Positions 34,489-42,529 of a stretch of 64,000 nt of DNA are shown one piece after another. A program made the translations under genes and the position numbers. Where the stretch lies: contig NZ_JAHKRN010000004.1 in assembly GCF_019396385.1 (NCBI RefSeq), positions 273,726 through 337,725 of the forward strand, read 5' to 3'. The stretch is from Nonomuraea harbinensis (lineage in GTDB: Bacteria > Actinomycetota > Actinomycetes > Streptosporangiales > Streptosporangiaceae). The notes under the pieces were generated by a model. It saw only the letters and a program-made list of their open reading frames with translations. It did no database searches and was not told the origin of the DNA. Position 1 is the first letter of the stretch, and the number at the start of each line of letters is the position of its first letter.

Positions 34489-35463
34489 ATGACCGAGCAG
34501 CTGAACGACAGCTATGACGTGGTGGTGGTCGGCGGCGGCGCCGCGGGGCTCAACGGGGCGCTGATGCTGGCGCGGGCCCGGCGGAGGGTGCTGGTGGTCG
34601 ACGCGGGCAGCCCGCGCAACGCCCCGGCCGAAGGCGTGCACGGCCTGCTGGCCCGTGACGGCATGCCGCCGGGTGAGCTGCTGGAGCGCGGCCGGGCGGA
34701 GGTACGCCACTACGGCGGCCAGGTGCTGACCGGCGAGGTCGAGGCCGCGGTCCGCGACGACGACGGGTTCGGGGTGACGCTGACCGACGGCCGGACGGTC
34801 CGGGCGCGCCGGCTGCTGGTCACCACGGGGCTGGTGGACGAACTGCCCGACGTGGCGGGGCTGGGGGCCAGATGGGGCCGGGACGTCGTGCACTGCCCGA
34901 ACTGCCACGGCTGGGAGGTCCGCGACCGGGCCATCGGCGTGCTGGCGAGCGGGCCGATGTCCGTGCACCAGGCGCTGCTGTTCCGGCAGTGGAGCGACGA
35001 CGTCACGTACTTCACGCACACCATGCCCGCCCCCACCGGCGAGGACGCGGAGCGCCTGGCCGCGCGCGGCATCAGGGTGGTGGAGGGCGAGGTCGCGTCC
35101 CTGAAGGTCGCCGAGGACCGCCTGGTGGGAGTACGGCTGAGCGACCGCACCCTGGTCAGCCGTGAGGTCCTGGCGGTGGCCTCCCGCATGGAGGCGCGTG
35201 CCGGTTTCCTGGCCACCCTCGGGCTGCGGCCCGTCGAACACCCGGGCGGCGCCGGAGAGCACATCCCCGCCGACGCGACCGGCCGCACCGAGGTGCCGGG
35301 GGTCTGGGTGGCGGGCAACGTCACCGACCTGGTCGCCCAGGTCGGCACCGCGGCGGCGGCGGGCGCCGGCGCGGCGGCCCAGATCAACGCCGACCTCGTC
35401 GCCGAGGAGACCCGCGAGGCGGTGGCCGCCCACCGCGAGCTGACCTCGGCCGGATCCCGCTGA
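34489..35463 (+). CDS. Thioredoxin reductase-like FAD/NAD(P) oxidoreductase
   Basis: 324 aa. FAD-binding GGGAAGLNGALMLARARRRVLVVD at the N-terminus, a redox pair CPNC near residue 140 (HCPNCHGWE), and the C-terminal FAD motif GVWVAGNVTD. This matches the thioredoxin reductase-like group that includes dithiol oxidases and stand-alone disulfide reductases. The ATG at 34489 has GGAGG 8 nt upstream. A methyltransferase gene follows after 17 nt, a pairing that suggests oxidation and methylation of a thiol or small metabolite; the substrate is unknown. Confidence 0.9.
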   Translation: MTEQLNDSYDVVVVGGGAAGLNGALMLARARRRVLVVDAGSPRNAPAEGVHGLLARDGMPPGELLERGRAEVRHYGGQVLTGEVEAAVRDDDGFGVTLTDGRTVRARRLLVTTGLVDELPDVAGLGARWGRDVVHCPNCHGWEVRDRAIGVLASGPMSVHQALLFRQWSDDVTYFTHTMPAPTGEDAERLAARGIRVVEGEVASLKVAEDRLVGVRLSDRTLVSREVLAVASRMEARAGFLATLGLRPVEHPGGAGEHIPADATGRTEVPGVWVAGNVTDLVAQVGTAAAAGAGAAAQINADLVAEETREAVAAHRELTSAGSR

Positions 35464-35480
35464 CCCCGAAAGGAACGACT

Positions 35481-36116
35481 GTGTCCGAAACCTTCGACAA
35501 GGCGTACTGGGACGAGCACTACGACGCTCACGCCCCGGCCGGGGCCGGCGGGCCCAACCCCTACCTGCTGGCGGCGTCCCGGGACCTCACGCCCGGCACG
35601 GCCCTGGACGCCGGCTGTGGCGAGGGAGCCGAGGCCATCTGGCTCGCCGCCCACGGCTGGCAGGTGACGGCGGTGGACATCGCCGACACCGCCCTGCACC
35701 GGGCGCGCGAGCACGCCGCGGCCGCCGGCGTCACGACCGGGATCGACTGGATCCAGGCCGACCTGACCACGTGGACGCCCGCCGAAGAGCGCTTCGACCT
35801 CGTCTGCTCCCACTACGTGCACCCGGCGGCGGCACCCGGCGACCTGTTCCGGCGGCTGGCGGCAGCGGTCGCGCCCGGCGGCACGCTGCTCCTCGTCGGC
35901 CACCACCCGTCGGACCACCACACCGCCACCACCCCGGAGGCCCACGTCGAGATCGGAGAGCTCGCCGCCGTCCTCGACCCCGGCCGATGGGACATCGCCG
36001 TCGCCGGGGACGGGTCCCGCGTCATGTCTCACGGCGGCCGCGAGATCCCCCTCCACGACACCGTCCTCCAGGCCCGCAGGCGCGGTCAGGCGGCGGGCGG
36101 GCGCCTCGGACGATAG
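35481..36116 (+). CDS. Class I SAM-dependent methyltransferase
   Basis: 211 aa. The SAM-binding motif I is LDAGCGEGAEAIWLA (about 41-55), and the acidic end of beta 2 is VDIAD. The N-terminal FDKAYWDEHYD is common in small-molecule and thiol methyltransferases. It is probably co-transcribed with the oxidoreductase upstream. Its 3' end overlaps the convergent gene at 36086 by 31 nt. Confidence 0.88.
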   Translation: MSETFDKAYWDEHYDAHAPAGAGGPNPYLLAASRDLTPGTALDAGCGEGAEAIWLAAHGWQVTAVDIADTALHRAREHAAAAGVTTGIDWIQADLTTWTPAEERFDLVCSHYVHPAAAPGDLFRRLAAAVAPGGTLLLVGHHPSDHHTATTPEAHVEIGELAAVLDPGRWDIAVAGDGSRVMSHGGREIPLHDTVLQARRRGQAAGGRLGR

Positions 36117-36658
36117 TGCAGGGAGACGATGCCCGAGGCGTAGGGCCTGGCCTCGGTCAGTTCCAGGTCCAGCCGGTTGAGGTCGCCGGGGAAGAGCTTG
36201 CGGCCCTCGCCGACGGCGACGGGGATCACGCGGAGCTGGAGCTCGTCGAGCAGGCCGGCGCGGATCAGCGAGCGGGCGAGAGACAGGCTGCCCCAGAGCA
36301 TCATGTCCCCGCCCGGCTGCCGCTTGAGCGCGGCGACCTCCTCGGCCGCGTCGCCGCGCACCACCCGCGCCGCCTCCCAGTCACCCCACGGCGCCTCGTC
36401 CAGGGTGGCGGAGAAGACCACCTTGGGCAGGGTGTTCACCGTCTTGGCGACCGTCTCGTCAGCGGTGGGCCAGTATTGGACGAACATCCGGTACGTCTCC
36501 GCCCCCAGCAGGACGGTGTCCACGTCCGCCAGGATCCGGAGGTTGTCCTGGTCCACCTGGCTGTAGTCGGTCACGGACTCGAAGAAGCCGAGGTCCCCGT
36601 CGGGCCCGGCCACGTAGCCGTCGACCGAGACGAGCTCTTGGATGATGAGTTTGCGCAC
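36086..36658 (-). CDS. RibD C-terminal/dihydrofolate reductase-like protein
   Basis: 190 aa, opening RKLIIQELVSVDGYVAGPDGD, with VLLGAETYRMFVQYW and MLWGSLSLARSLIRAGLLDELQL, the usual RibD_C/DHFR-like signatures. GTG start without a clear ribosome site. It follows the quinone dehydrogenase gene on the same strand with a 52-nt gap. It is diverged from the family member at 31260, so not a recent duplicate. Confidence 0.88.
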   Translation of the reverse strand: MRKLIIQELVSVDGYVAGPDGDLGFFESVTDYSQVDQDNLRILADVDTVLLGAETYRMFVQYWPTADETVAKTVNTLPKVVFSATLDEAPWGDWEAARVVRGDAAEEVAALKRQPGGDMMLWGSLSLARSLIRAGLLDELQLRVIPVAVGEGRKLFPGDLNRLDLELTEARPYASGIVSLHYRPRRPPAA

Positions 36659-36710
36659 GTTTGATCAGACCACACCAGCCGACCGAAATCATCGGCCGGG
36701 CGGAGGAGAG

Positions 36711-38105
36711 TCAGATGTCGAGGGAGGTCTCGGGCTGCATGAGGCGGCGGGCGGCCTCGGTGATGGAACCGGACAGCGACGGGTAGACCGCGAACGTGTG
36801 GGCGAGCTGGTCGACGGTGAGCCGCTGCTGCACCGCCACCGACACCGCCAGGATCAGCTCCGACGCCCGCGGCGCCACCACCACGCCGCCGAGCACGATC
36901 TGCGTGTTGGGGCGGCAGAACAACTTGACGAAGCCGTCGTTGAAGCCCTGCATCTTGGCCCGCGCGTTGGTGGCCAGCGGCAGCTTGACCACCTTGGCCT
37001 CGATCTCGCCCGCCTCGATGGCCCGCTGCGCCACGCCGACGGCGGCGATCTCCGGATCGGTGAAGATGTTGGACGCGACGGTGGCCAGCCGCAGCGGCTG
37101 CACGGCCTCGCCGAGCGCGTGCCAGACGGCGATGCGGCCCTGCATGGCGGCGACGGACGCGAGCATGAGCACGCCGGTGCAGTCGCCGGCCGCGTAGACG
37201 CCGGGCGCGGACGTGCGCGAGACCTTGTCGACCTTGATGAACCCGTGGTCGTCGAGCTGGACCCCGGCCTCCTCCAGGCCGATGCCGGAGGTGTTGGGGA
37301 TCATGCCGACCGTCATCAGCGCGTGGGAGCCCTCGGCGGTGCGGCCGTCCTCAAGGGTCACGACCACGCCGTCGGCGGTGCGTTTGACGGAGGCGGCGCG
37401 GCTGCGGCCCATGACGTTCATGCCGCGGCGGCGGTAGACCTCTTCGAGCACCTCGGCGCCGTCGGCGTCCTCGTTGGGCATCATGCGGTCGCGGCTGGAG
37501 ACCAGCGTGACCTCGGCGCCCAGCGAGCGGTAGGCGCCGGCGAACTCGGCGCCGGTGACGCCGGAACCGATCACGATGAGGTGCTCGGGCAGCTTGTCGA
37601 GGTCGTAGAGCTGCCGCCAGGTGAGGATGCGCTCGCCGTCGGGCTCGGCGCCGGGCAGGATGCGGGGGGTGGCGCCGGTGGCCACCAGCACCACGTCGGC
37701 CCGGATCGTGCGGTCGCCGGCCTTGACCACCTGCGGGTCGACCAGCCGGCCCGGCCCCTTGATGATCTCCACGCCCTCGGCCTCGACCCGGGCGCCGATG
37801 TCGGCGGACTGGGCCTGGGCCAGCTCCTTGACGCGCTTGTTGACGAGGGGCAGGTCGACGTGGGCCACACCGACCTCGCCGTCGAGCCCGCCGTCGAAGC
37901 CGACGCCCAGCGACGGCGCGTCGAGCAGCGCCTGCTTGCGGACCGAGGTGGTGATCAGCGTCTTGGACGGCACGCAGTCGGTCAGCACGCACGCCCCGCC
38001 GGGACCGTCGCGCTCGATCATCGTGGTCTGCGCGCCTAGCTGGGCGGCCACCAGCGCCGCCTCGTAGCCGCCGGGTCCGCCACCGATGATCACGATCCTC
38101 GTCAC
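36711..38105 (-). CDS. lpdA: NAD(P)H-quinone dehydrogenase, LpdA type
   Basis: About 464 aa flavoprotein disulfide reductase relative. FAD motif GGGPGGYEAALVAAQLGA, paired cysteines CVLTDC before VPSKTL, NAD motif GSGVTGAEFAG, and C-terminal FAD motif GVYAAGDCTG. The HPT-x-E active-site motif of true lipoamide dehydrogenases is replaced by a YPSLSGS segment, as in the mycobacterial LpdA quinone reductase. GTG at 38105 matches the family N-terminus (TRIVIIGGGPGG); an ATG six codons earlier is also possible. It probably reduces quinones and helps against oxidative stress. Confidence 0.92.
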   Translation of the reverse strand: MTRIVIIGGGPGGYEAALVAAQLGAQTTMIERDGPGGACVLTDCVPSKTLITTSVRKQALLDAPSLGVGFDGGLDGEVGVAHVDLPLVNKRVKELAQAQSADIGARVEAEGVEIIKGPGRLVDPQVVKAGDRTIRADVVLVATGATPRILPGAEPDGERILTWRQLYDLDKLPEHLIVIGSGVTGAEFAGAYRSLGAEVTLVSSRDRMMPNEDADGAEVLEEVYRRRGMNVMGRSRAASVKRTADGVVVTLEDGRTAEGSHALMTVGMIPNTSGIGLEEAGVQLDDHGFIKVDKVSRTSAPGVYAAGDCTGVLMLASVAAMQGRIAVWHALGEAVQPLRLATVASNIFTDPEIAAVGVAQRAIEAGEIEAKVVKLPLATNARAKMQGFNDGFVKLFCRPNTQIVLGGVVVAPRASELILAVSVAVQQRLTVDQLAHTFAVYPSLSGSITEAARRLMQPETSLDI

Positions 38106-38176
38106 GTACCTATTGTCCCGCATCCTCTGAGCTGCTGACGAACGGGGCGGCCACGGTCACGCTACTCTTGCATGCT

Positions 38177-38629
38177 GTGCCTGTTTACGCCGCCTACGGC
38201 AGCAACATGGACCCGGAGCAGATGGCCATGCGGGCCCCTCACTCTCCCGTGCGGGGCGTGGGCTGGCTGCCCGGCTGGCGCCTGACCTTCGGCGGGGAGA
38301 CCCTGGGCTGGGAGGGCGCGCTCGCCACCATCGTGGAAGACCCGACGGATCACGTCTTCGTCGCCCTCTACGACGTGCCGGAGTTCGACGAGCAGTCCCT
38401 CGACCAGTGGGAGGGCGCGGCCCGCGGCCTCTACCACAAGGTCCGCCTGCGGGTGCAGACGCTCGACGGCGAGGTGGTGGCCTGGTTCTACGTCCTCGAC
38501 GGCTACGAGGGCGGCCTGCCCTCGGCCCGCTATCTCGGCATCCTGGCCGACGCCGCCGAGCGCGCGGGCGCCCCCGACGACTACGTCAAGGAGCTGCGCG
38601 GACGCCCCTGCAAGTCACTCGGCGACTGA
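38177..38629 (+). CDS. Gamma-glutamylcyclotransferase-like protein
   Basis: 150 aa. AAYGSNMDPEQM near the N-terminus is the glycine-rich YGS-N signature of the GGCT/AIG2 fold, and the glutamate of EFDEQSLDQWEGA lies in the expected catalytic region. The GTG at 38177 follows a TACTCT box by 8 nt with no ribosome site, so the mRNA may be leaderless. Family members release 5-oxoproline from gamma-glutamyl amines; the exact substrate is not known. Confidence 0.85.
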   Translation: MPVYAAYGSNMDPEQMAMRAPHSPVRGVGWLPGWRLTFGGETLGWEGALATIVEDPTDHVFVALYDVPEFDEQSLDQWEGAARGLYHKVRLRVQTLDGEVVAWFYVLDGYEGGLPSARYLGILADAAERAGAPDDYVKELRGRPCKSLGD

Positions 38630-38711
38630 CCCGGCGCATACCCGGACCCGCCCGGGTAGTGCAGACTCTCATCCAGGTCGTACCGGCCCGTTCAACCCTG
38701 GAGAAGAGATC

Positions 38712-40016
38712 ATGACCCCTGCCGAACTCGAAGTCGCCGACCTGTGCGTGGAGCTCATCCGGGTCGACAGCAGCAACTACGGCGACGGCAGCGGCCCGGG
38801 CGAGCGGGCCGCCGCCGAGGTCGTCATGGCCAGGCTCGCGGAGGTCGGCATCGAGGCCACCTACCTGGAGAGCGCGCCCGGCAGGGGCAACGTGATCACC
38901 CGCGTCGAGGGCACGGACCCGTCGCTGCCCGCCCTGCTCGTGCACGGCCACCTGGACGTGGTCCCGGCCAACGCCGAGGACTGGACGGTCGACCCGTTCT
39001 CCGGCGAGGTGCGCGACGGCTACATCTGGGGCCGCGGCGCGGTCGACATGAAGGACATGGACGCCATGATGCTGGCCGTGCTGCGCCAGCTCACCCGCGA
39101 CGGCCGCAGGCCCCGCCGCGACCTGGTGTTCGCCTGGCTGGCCGACGAGGAGGCCGGCGGCACCTTCGGCGCCAAGTACCTCACCAAGCACCACCCCGGC
39201 CTGTTCGAGGGCGTGACGGAGGCGATCAGCGAGGTCGGCGGCTACTCGCTGGAGGTCGACCCGTCGCTGCGGCTCTACCTCATCGAGACGGCCCAGAAGG
39301 GGCTGGCCTGGATGAAGCTGGTGGCCGACGGCACCGCCGGCCACGGCTCCATGCTCAACTCCGACAACGCCGTCACCGAGGTCGCCAAGGCGGTGGCCAG
39401 GATCGGCTCGCACGACTGGCCGCTCGCCTACACCCCGACCGTGCGGCGCTTCCTCGCCGAGATCGCCGACGCGTACGCGCTGCCGTTCGACGAGGACGAC
39501 CCGTCGGTGCTGCTCGACCGGCTCGGCCCGCTGGTGCGGTTCGTCGGCGCCACGCTCCGCCACACCGCCAACCCGACCCAGCTCGACGCCGGCTACAAGT
39601 CCAACGTCATCCCCGGCCAGGCCAGCGCCGTCATCGACGGCCGTTTCCTGCCGGGCTTCGAGGACGACTTCTTCAAGACGATCGACTCGCTGATCGGGCC
39701 GAAGGTGCGCCGCGAGTTCGTGCACCACGACATCGCGCTGGAGACGACGTTCGACGGCGCCCTGGTCGAGTCGATGATCGCGGCGCTGAAGGCCGAGGAC
39801 CCCGCCGCGCGCGCGATCCCGTACTGCATGTCGGGCGGCACCGACAACAAGACGTTCTTCGCCGACCTCGACATCCGCGGGTTCGGGTTCGTGCCGCTGC
39901 GGCTGCCGGCCGGCATGGACTTCGCCTCGATGTTCCACGGCGTCGACGAGCGGGTGCCGGTCGACGCCCTCCAGTTCGGCGTGCGGGTGCTGGAGCGCCT
40001 CCTCCTAGACTACTGA
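38712..40016 (+). CDS. M20 family metallopeptidase
   Basis: 434 aa. Zinc-site motifs are present in order: HGHLDVVP (H, D), GRGAVDMKD (bridging Asp), DEEAGG (Glu-Glu) and a C-terminal FHGVDERVP (His). A dimerisation domain lies in the middle (about 190-310). This is the dipeptidase/acylase type of M20 proteins. It is cytoplasmic. A 1-nt gap separates it from the purine nucleoside phosphorylase gene, so they form one operon with the phosphomutase. Confidence 0.93.
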   Translation: MTPAELEVADLCVELIRVDSSNYGDGSGPGERAAAEVVMARLAEVGIEATYLESAPGRGNVITRVEGTDPSLPALLVHGHLDVVPANAEDWTVDPFSGEVRDGYIWGRGAVDMKDMDAMMLAVLRQLTRDGRRPRRDLVFAWLADEEAGGTFGAKYLTKHHPGLFEGVTEAISEVGGYSLEVDPSLRLYLIETAQKGLAWMKLVADGTAGHGSMLNSDNAVTEVAKAVARIGSHDWPLAYTPTVRRFLAEIADAYALPFDEDDPSVLLDRLGPLVRFVGATLRHTANPTQLDAGYKSNVIPGQASAVIDGRFLPGFEDDFFKTIDSLIGPKVRREFVHHDIALETTFDGALVESMIAALKAEDPAARAIPYCMSGGTDNKTFFADLDIRGFGFVPLRLPAGMDFASMFHGVDERVPVDALQFGVRVLERLLLDY

Positions 40017-40017
40017 C

Positions 40018-40821
40018 GTGAGCACCGACCCCTATTCCCTCGCCGGCGAGGCGGCCGCCGCTCTGCAGGCGGCCGCCGGTCTCGACACCTTCGACGTGGC
40101 CCTCGTGATGGGGTCGGGCTGGGTCCCGGCCGCCGACGCGATCGGGCAGGTGGTGGCCGAGGTCCCGTTCACCGACCTGCCCGGGTTCGCCGCCCCCGCC
40201 GTGGCGGGCCACGGCGGCCGCATCCGCGTCGTCCGCACCGACGCCGGCCGCCACGCGCTGATCTTCCTCGGGCGCAGTCACCTGTACGAGGGGCGCGGCG
40301 TCGACTCGGTGGTCCACGGCGTCCGCACCGCCGCGGCCGCCGGGATCCGCACGATCGTGCTGACCAACGCGGCGGGCGGGCTGCGGCCCGAGACGCAGCA
40401 GGTCGGCGACCCGGTGCTGATCAGCGACCACATCAACCTGACCGGCGCCAACCCGATCACCGGCACCACGTTCCTCGACCTGACCGAGGTCTACTCCAAG
40501 CGGCTGCGCGACCTCGTACGGGAGATCGACCCGAGCCTGTCCGAGGGCGTCTACGTCGCCTTCCGCGGCCCCACCTACGAGACGCCCGCCGAGATCCGGA
40601 TGCTGCGCACGCTCGGCGGCGACCTGATCGGCATGTCCACCGTGCTGGAGGCCATCGCGGCCCGCGAGTCCGGGCTGGACGTGCTGGGCGTGTCGCTGGT
40701 CACCAACCCGGGCGCGGGCCTGGCGGGCGACCCGCTCGACCACGAGGAGGTGCTCCAGGTCGGGCGCGCCACCGCCGCCCGCATGGGGGTGCTGCTCGCG
40801 AAGGTGGTCGACCGGCTTTGA
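40018..40821 (+). CDS. punA: Purine-nucleoside phosphorylase
   Basis: 267 aa. MGSGW at the N-terminus, HGGR phosphate-binding residues, TNAAGG purine-site loop, GPTYETPAE and a C-terminal NPGAG, typical of trimeric PNPs. It splits purine nucleosides to base and ribose-1-phosphate. The next gene encodes a phosphosugar mutase, a natural partner for ribose-1-phosphate. The GTG start follows the peptidase stop by 1 nt. Confidence 0.94.
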   Translation: MSTDPYSLAGEAAAALQAAAGLDTFDVALVMGSGWVPAADAIGQVVAEVPFTDLPGFAAPAVAGHGGRIRVVRTDAGRHALIFLGRSHLYEGRGVDSVVHGVRTAAAAGIRTIVLTNAAGGLRPETQQVGDPVLISDHINLTGANPITGTTFLDLTEVYSKRLRDLVREIDPSLSEGVYVAFRGPTYETPAEIRMLRTLGGDLIGMSTVLEAIAARESGLDVLGVSLVTNPGAGLAGDPLDHEEVLQVGRATAARMGVLLAKVVDRL

Positions 40822-42452
40822 CCTCTGTCGTGAGCATCGAGGAGCGCGCCCGCGCCTGGCTGGCGCAGGACCCCGACCCCGACACCCGCGCCGAGCTGGC
40901 CGCGATGCTGGAGCGCGGCGACGCCGAGGGGCTGCGCGACCGGTTCGGGGCCAAGCTGGAGTTCGGCACCGCCGGGCTCCGCGGCGAGCTGGGCGCCGGG
41001 CCCAACCGGATGAACCGCGTCACCGTCATGCGCGCCGCCGCCGGGCTGGCCCGGGTGCTCGGCCCCGGCAGGCACGTGGTGATCGGTTACGACGCCCGCC
41101 ACAAGTCCGACGTGTTCGCCCGTGACACGGCCGCCGTGCTGGAGGGCGCCGGGCTGCGCGCCTCCGTGCTGCCGCGCCCGCTGCCGACCCCGGTGCTCGC
41201 CTTCGCGGTCCGCCGTCTGGGCGCCGACGCGGGCGTGACGGTCACGGCCAGCCACAACCCGCCCCGCGACAACGGCTACAAGGTCTACTGGGGCGACGGC
41301 TCGCAGATCGTGCCGCCGATCGACGCCGAGATCTCGGCCGCGATCGACGCCGTGGAGTCCGTCTCCGAGCTGCCGCTCGGCGGCCCGGGGACCCTTCTGG
41401 ACGATTCCATCGTCGACGCCTACATCGAGGCCGTCACCGCGCTGCCGCTGGGCGACGCCCGCGACCTGCGGGTCGCCTACACGCCGCTGCACGGCGTCGG
41501 CGCGGCCACGCTCGCGCGGGCCTTCGAGGCGGCAGGGTTCGAGCCTCCATTGCCCGTGGAGGAGCAGCGCGAGCCCGACCCCGACTTCCCGACCGTGGCC
41601 TTCCCCAACCCGGAGGAGCCCGGCGCGATGGACCTCGCCGTCGCCCTGGCCGCCAAGACCGGCGCCGACCTGGTGCTGGCCAACGACCCCGACGCCGACC
41701 GGTGCGCGGTGGGCGTCCCGCTGCCCGGCGGCGGCTGCCGCATGCTCACCGGCGACGAGGTGGGCGGCCTGCTCGCCGAGCACGTCATCACCCACACCTC
41801 GGGCGAGCGCATGGTGGCCACCACGATCGTGTCCTCGACGCTGCTCGGCAAGATCGCCGGCGCCCACGGCGTCGGTTACGGCGAGACCCTGACCGGCTTC
41901 AAGTGGATCATCAAGGCCGGCCCCGGCCTGGTCTTCGGCTACGAGGAAGCCATCGGCTACAGCGTCGGCGGCGCCGCGGGGCTGCCGGTGCACGACAAGG
42001 ACGGCATCGGCGCCGCCCTCACCGTGGCGGCCATCGCCGCCGGCGCCAAGCGCGCCGGCCGCACGCTGCTGGACCTCCTCGACGACCAGGCCCGCCGCTA
42101 CGGCCTGCACGCCACGGCCCAGCTGTCCTTCCGGGTGAGCGACCTGGCCCTCATCACCGAGGCCATGACCCGCCTCCGCGCCACCCCGCCGTCCCGGCTC
42201 GGCGGCCGCGAGGTGACCCGGATCGACGACCTGAGCCGCGGCGACGGCGGCCTCCCCCCGACGGACGGCCTGCGCTTCCTGCTGTCGGGCGACGCCCGCG
42301 TGGTGGTCCGGCCCTCCGGCACCGAGCCCAAGCTCAAGTGCTACCTGGAGGTGGTCGTCCCGGTCACGGACGAGGTCACGCCCGCCCGCGCCCGCGCCTC
42401 CCAGGACCTGGAAACCCTGAAAGCCGACCTGACCACCGCCCTGCGGCTCTGA
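40818..42452 (+). CDS. Phospho-sugar mutase (phosphohexomutase/phosphopentomutase type)
   Basis: 544 aa alpha-D-phosphohexomutase superfamily. TASHNPP has the phosphorylated Ser, DPDADR binds metal, GYEEAIG is the sugar loop and RPSGTEPK the phosphate loop. The TTG start overlaps the PNP stop; a GTG four codons later is an alternative, and neither has a clear ribosome site. Close coupling with PNP suggests conversion of ribose-1-phosphate to ribose-5-phosphate, but phosphoglucomutase or phosphomannomutase activity is equally allowed by the motifs. Confidence 0.92.
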   Translation: MTSVVSIEERARAWLAQDPDPDTRAELAAMLERGDAEGLRDRFGAKLEFGTAGLRGELGAGPNRMNRVTVMRAAAGLARVLGPGRHVVIGYDARHKSDVFARDTAAVLEGAGLRASVLPRPLPTPVLAFAVRRLGADAGVTVTASHNPPRDNGYKVYWGDGSQIVPPIDAEISAAIDAVESVSELPLGGPGTLLDDSIVDAYIEAVTALPLGDARDLRVAYTPLHGVGAATLARAFEAAGFEPPLPVEEQREPDPDFPTVAFPNPEEPGAMDLAVALAAKTGADLVLANDPDADRCAVGVPLPGGGCRMLTGDEVGGLLAEHVITHTSGERMVATTIVSSTLLGKIAGAHGVGYGETLTGFKWIIKAGPGLVFGYEEAIGYSVGGAAGLPVHDKDGIGAALTVAAIAAGAKRAGRTLLDLLDDQARRYGLHATAQLSFRVSDLALITEAMTRLRATPPSRLGGREVTRIDDLSRGDGGLPPTDGLRFLLSGDARVVVRPSGTEPKLKCYLEVVVPVTDEVTPARARASQDLETLKADLTTALRL

Positions 42453-42464
42453 AGGCCACCTAAG

Positions 42465-42516
42465 ATAGGACCAAATTTGGACCGTCCACTTTTGGTGGGT
42501 CCAAATTTGGTTCTAT
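42465..42516. promoter_or_regulatory. Double palindrome upstream of the ATPase gene
   Basis: Two 16-bp palindromic sites, GGACCAAATTTGGACC (42468-42483) and GGTCCAAATTTGGTTC (42498-42513), each built on CCAAATTTGG. Centres are exactly 30 bp apart, about three helical turns. Together they also form a 19-bp inverted repeat with one G-U pair (42465-42483 with 42498-42516). They stand 14 nt before the GTG of the ATPase gene. This fits a cooperative operator; a hairpin acting on the leader is the alternative. Confidence 0.72.
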
Positions 42517-42529
42517 CGGGAGGTGCAGC

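Noticed and set aside
31260..36658. The two DHFR-like genes as a recent duplication
   Set aside because: Their sequences differ widely outside the family motifs and their neighbourhoods differ.
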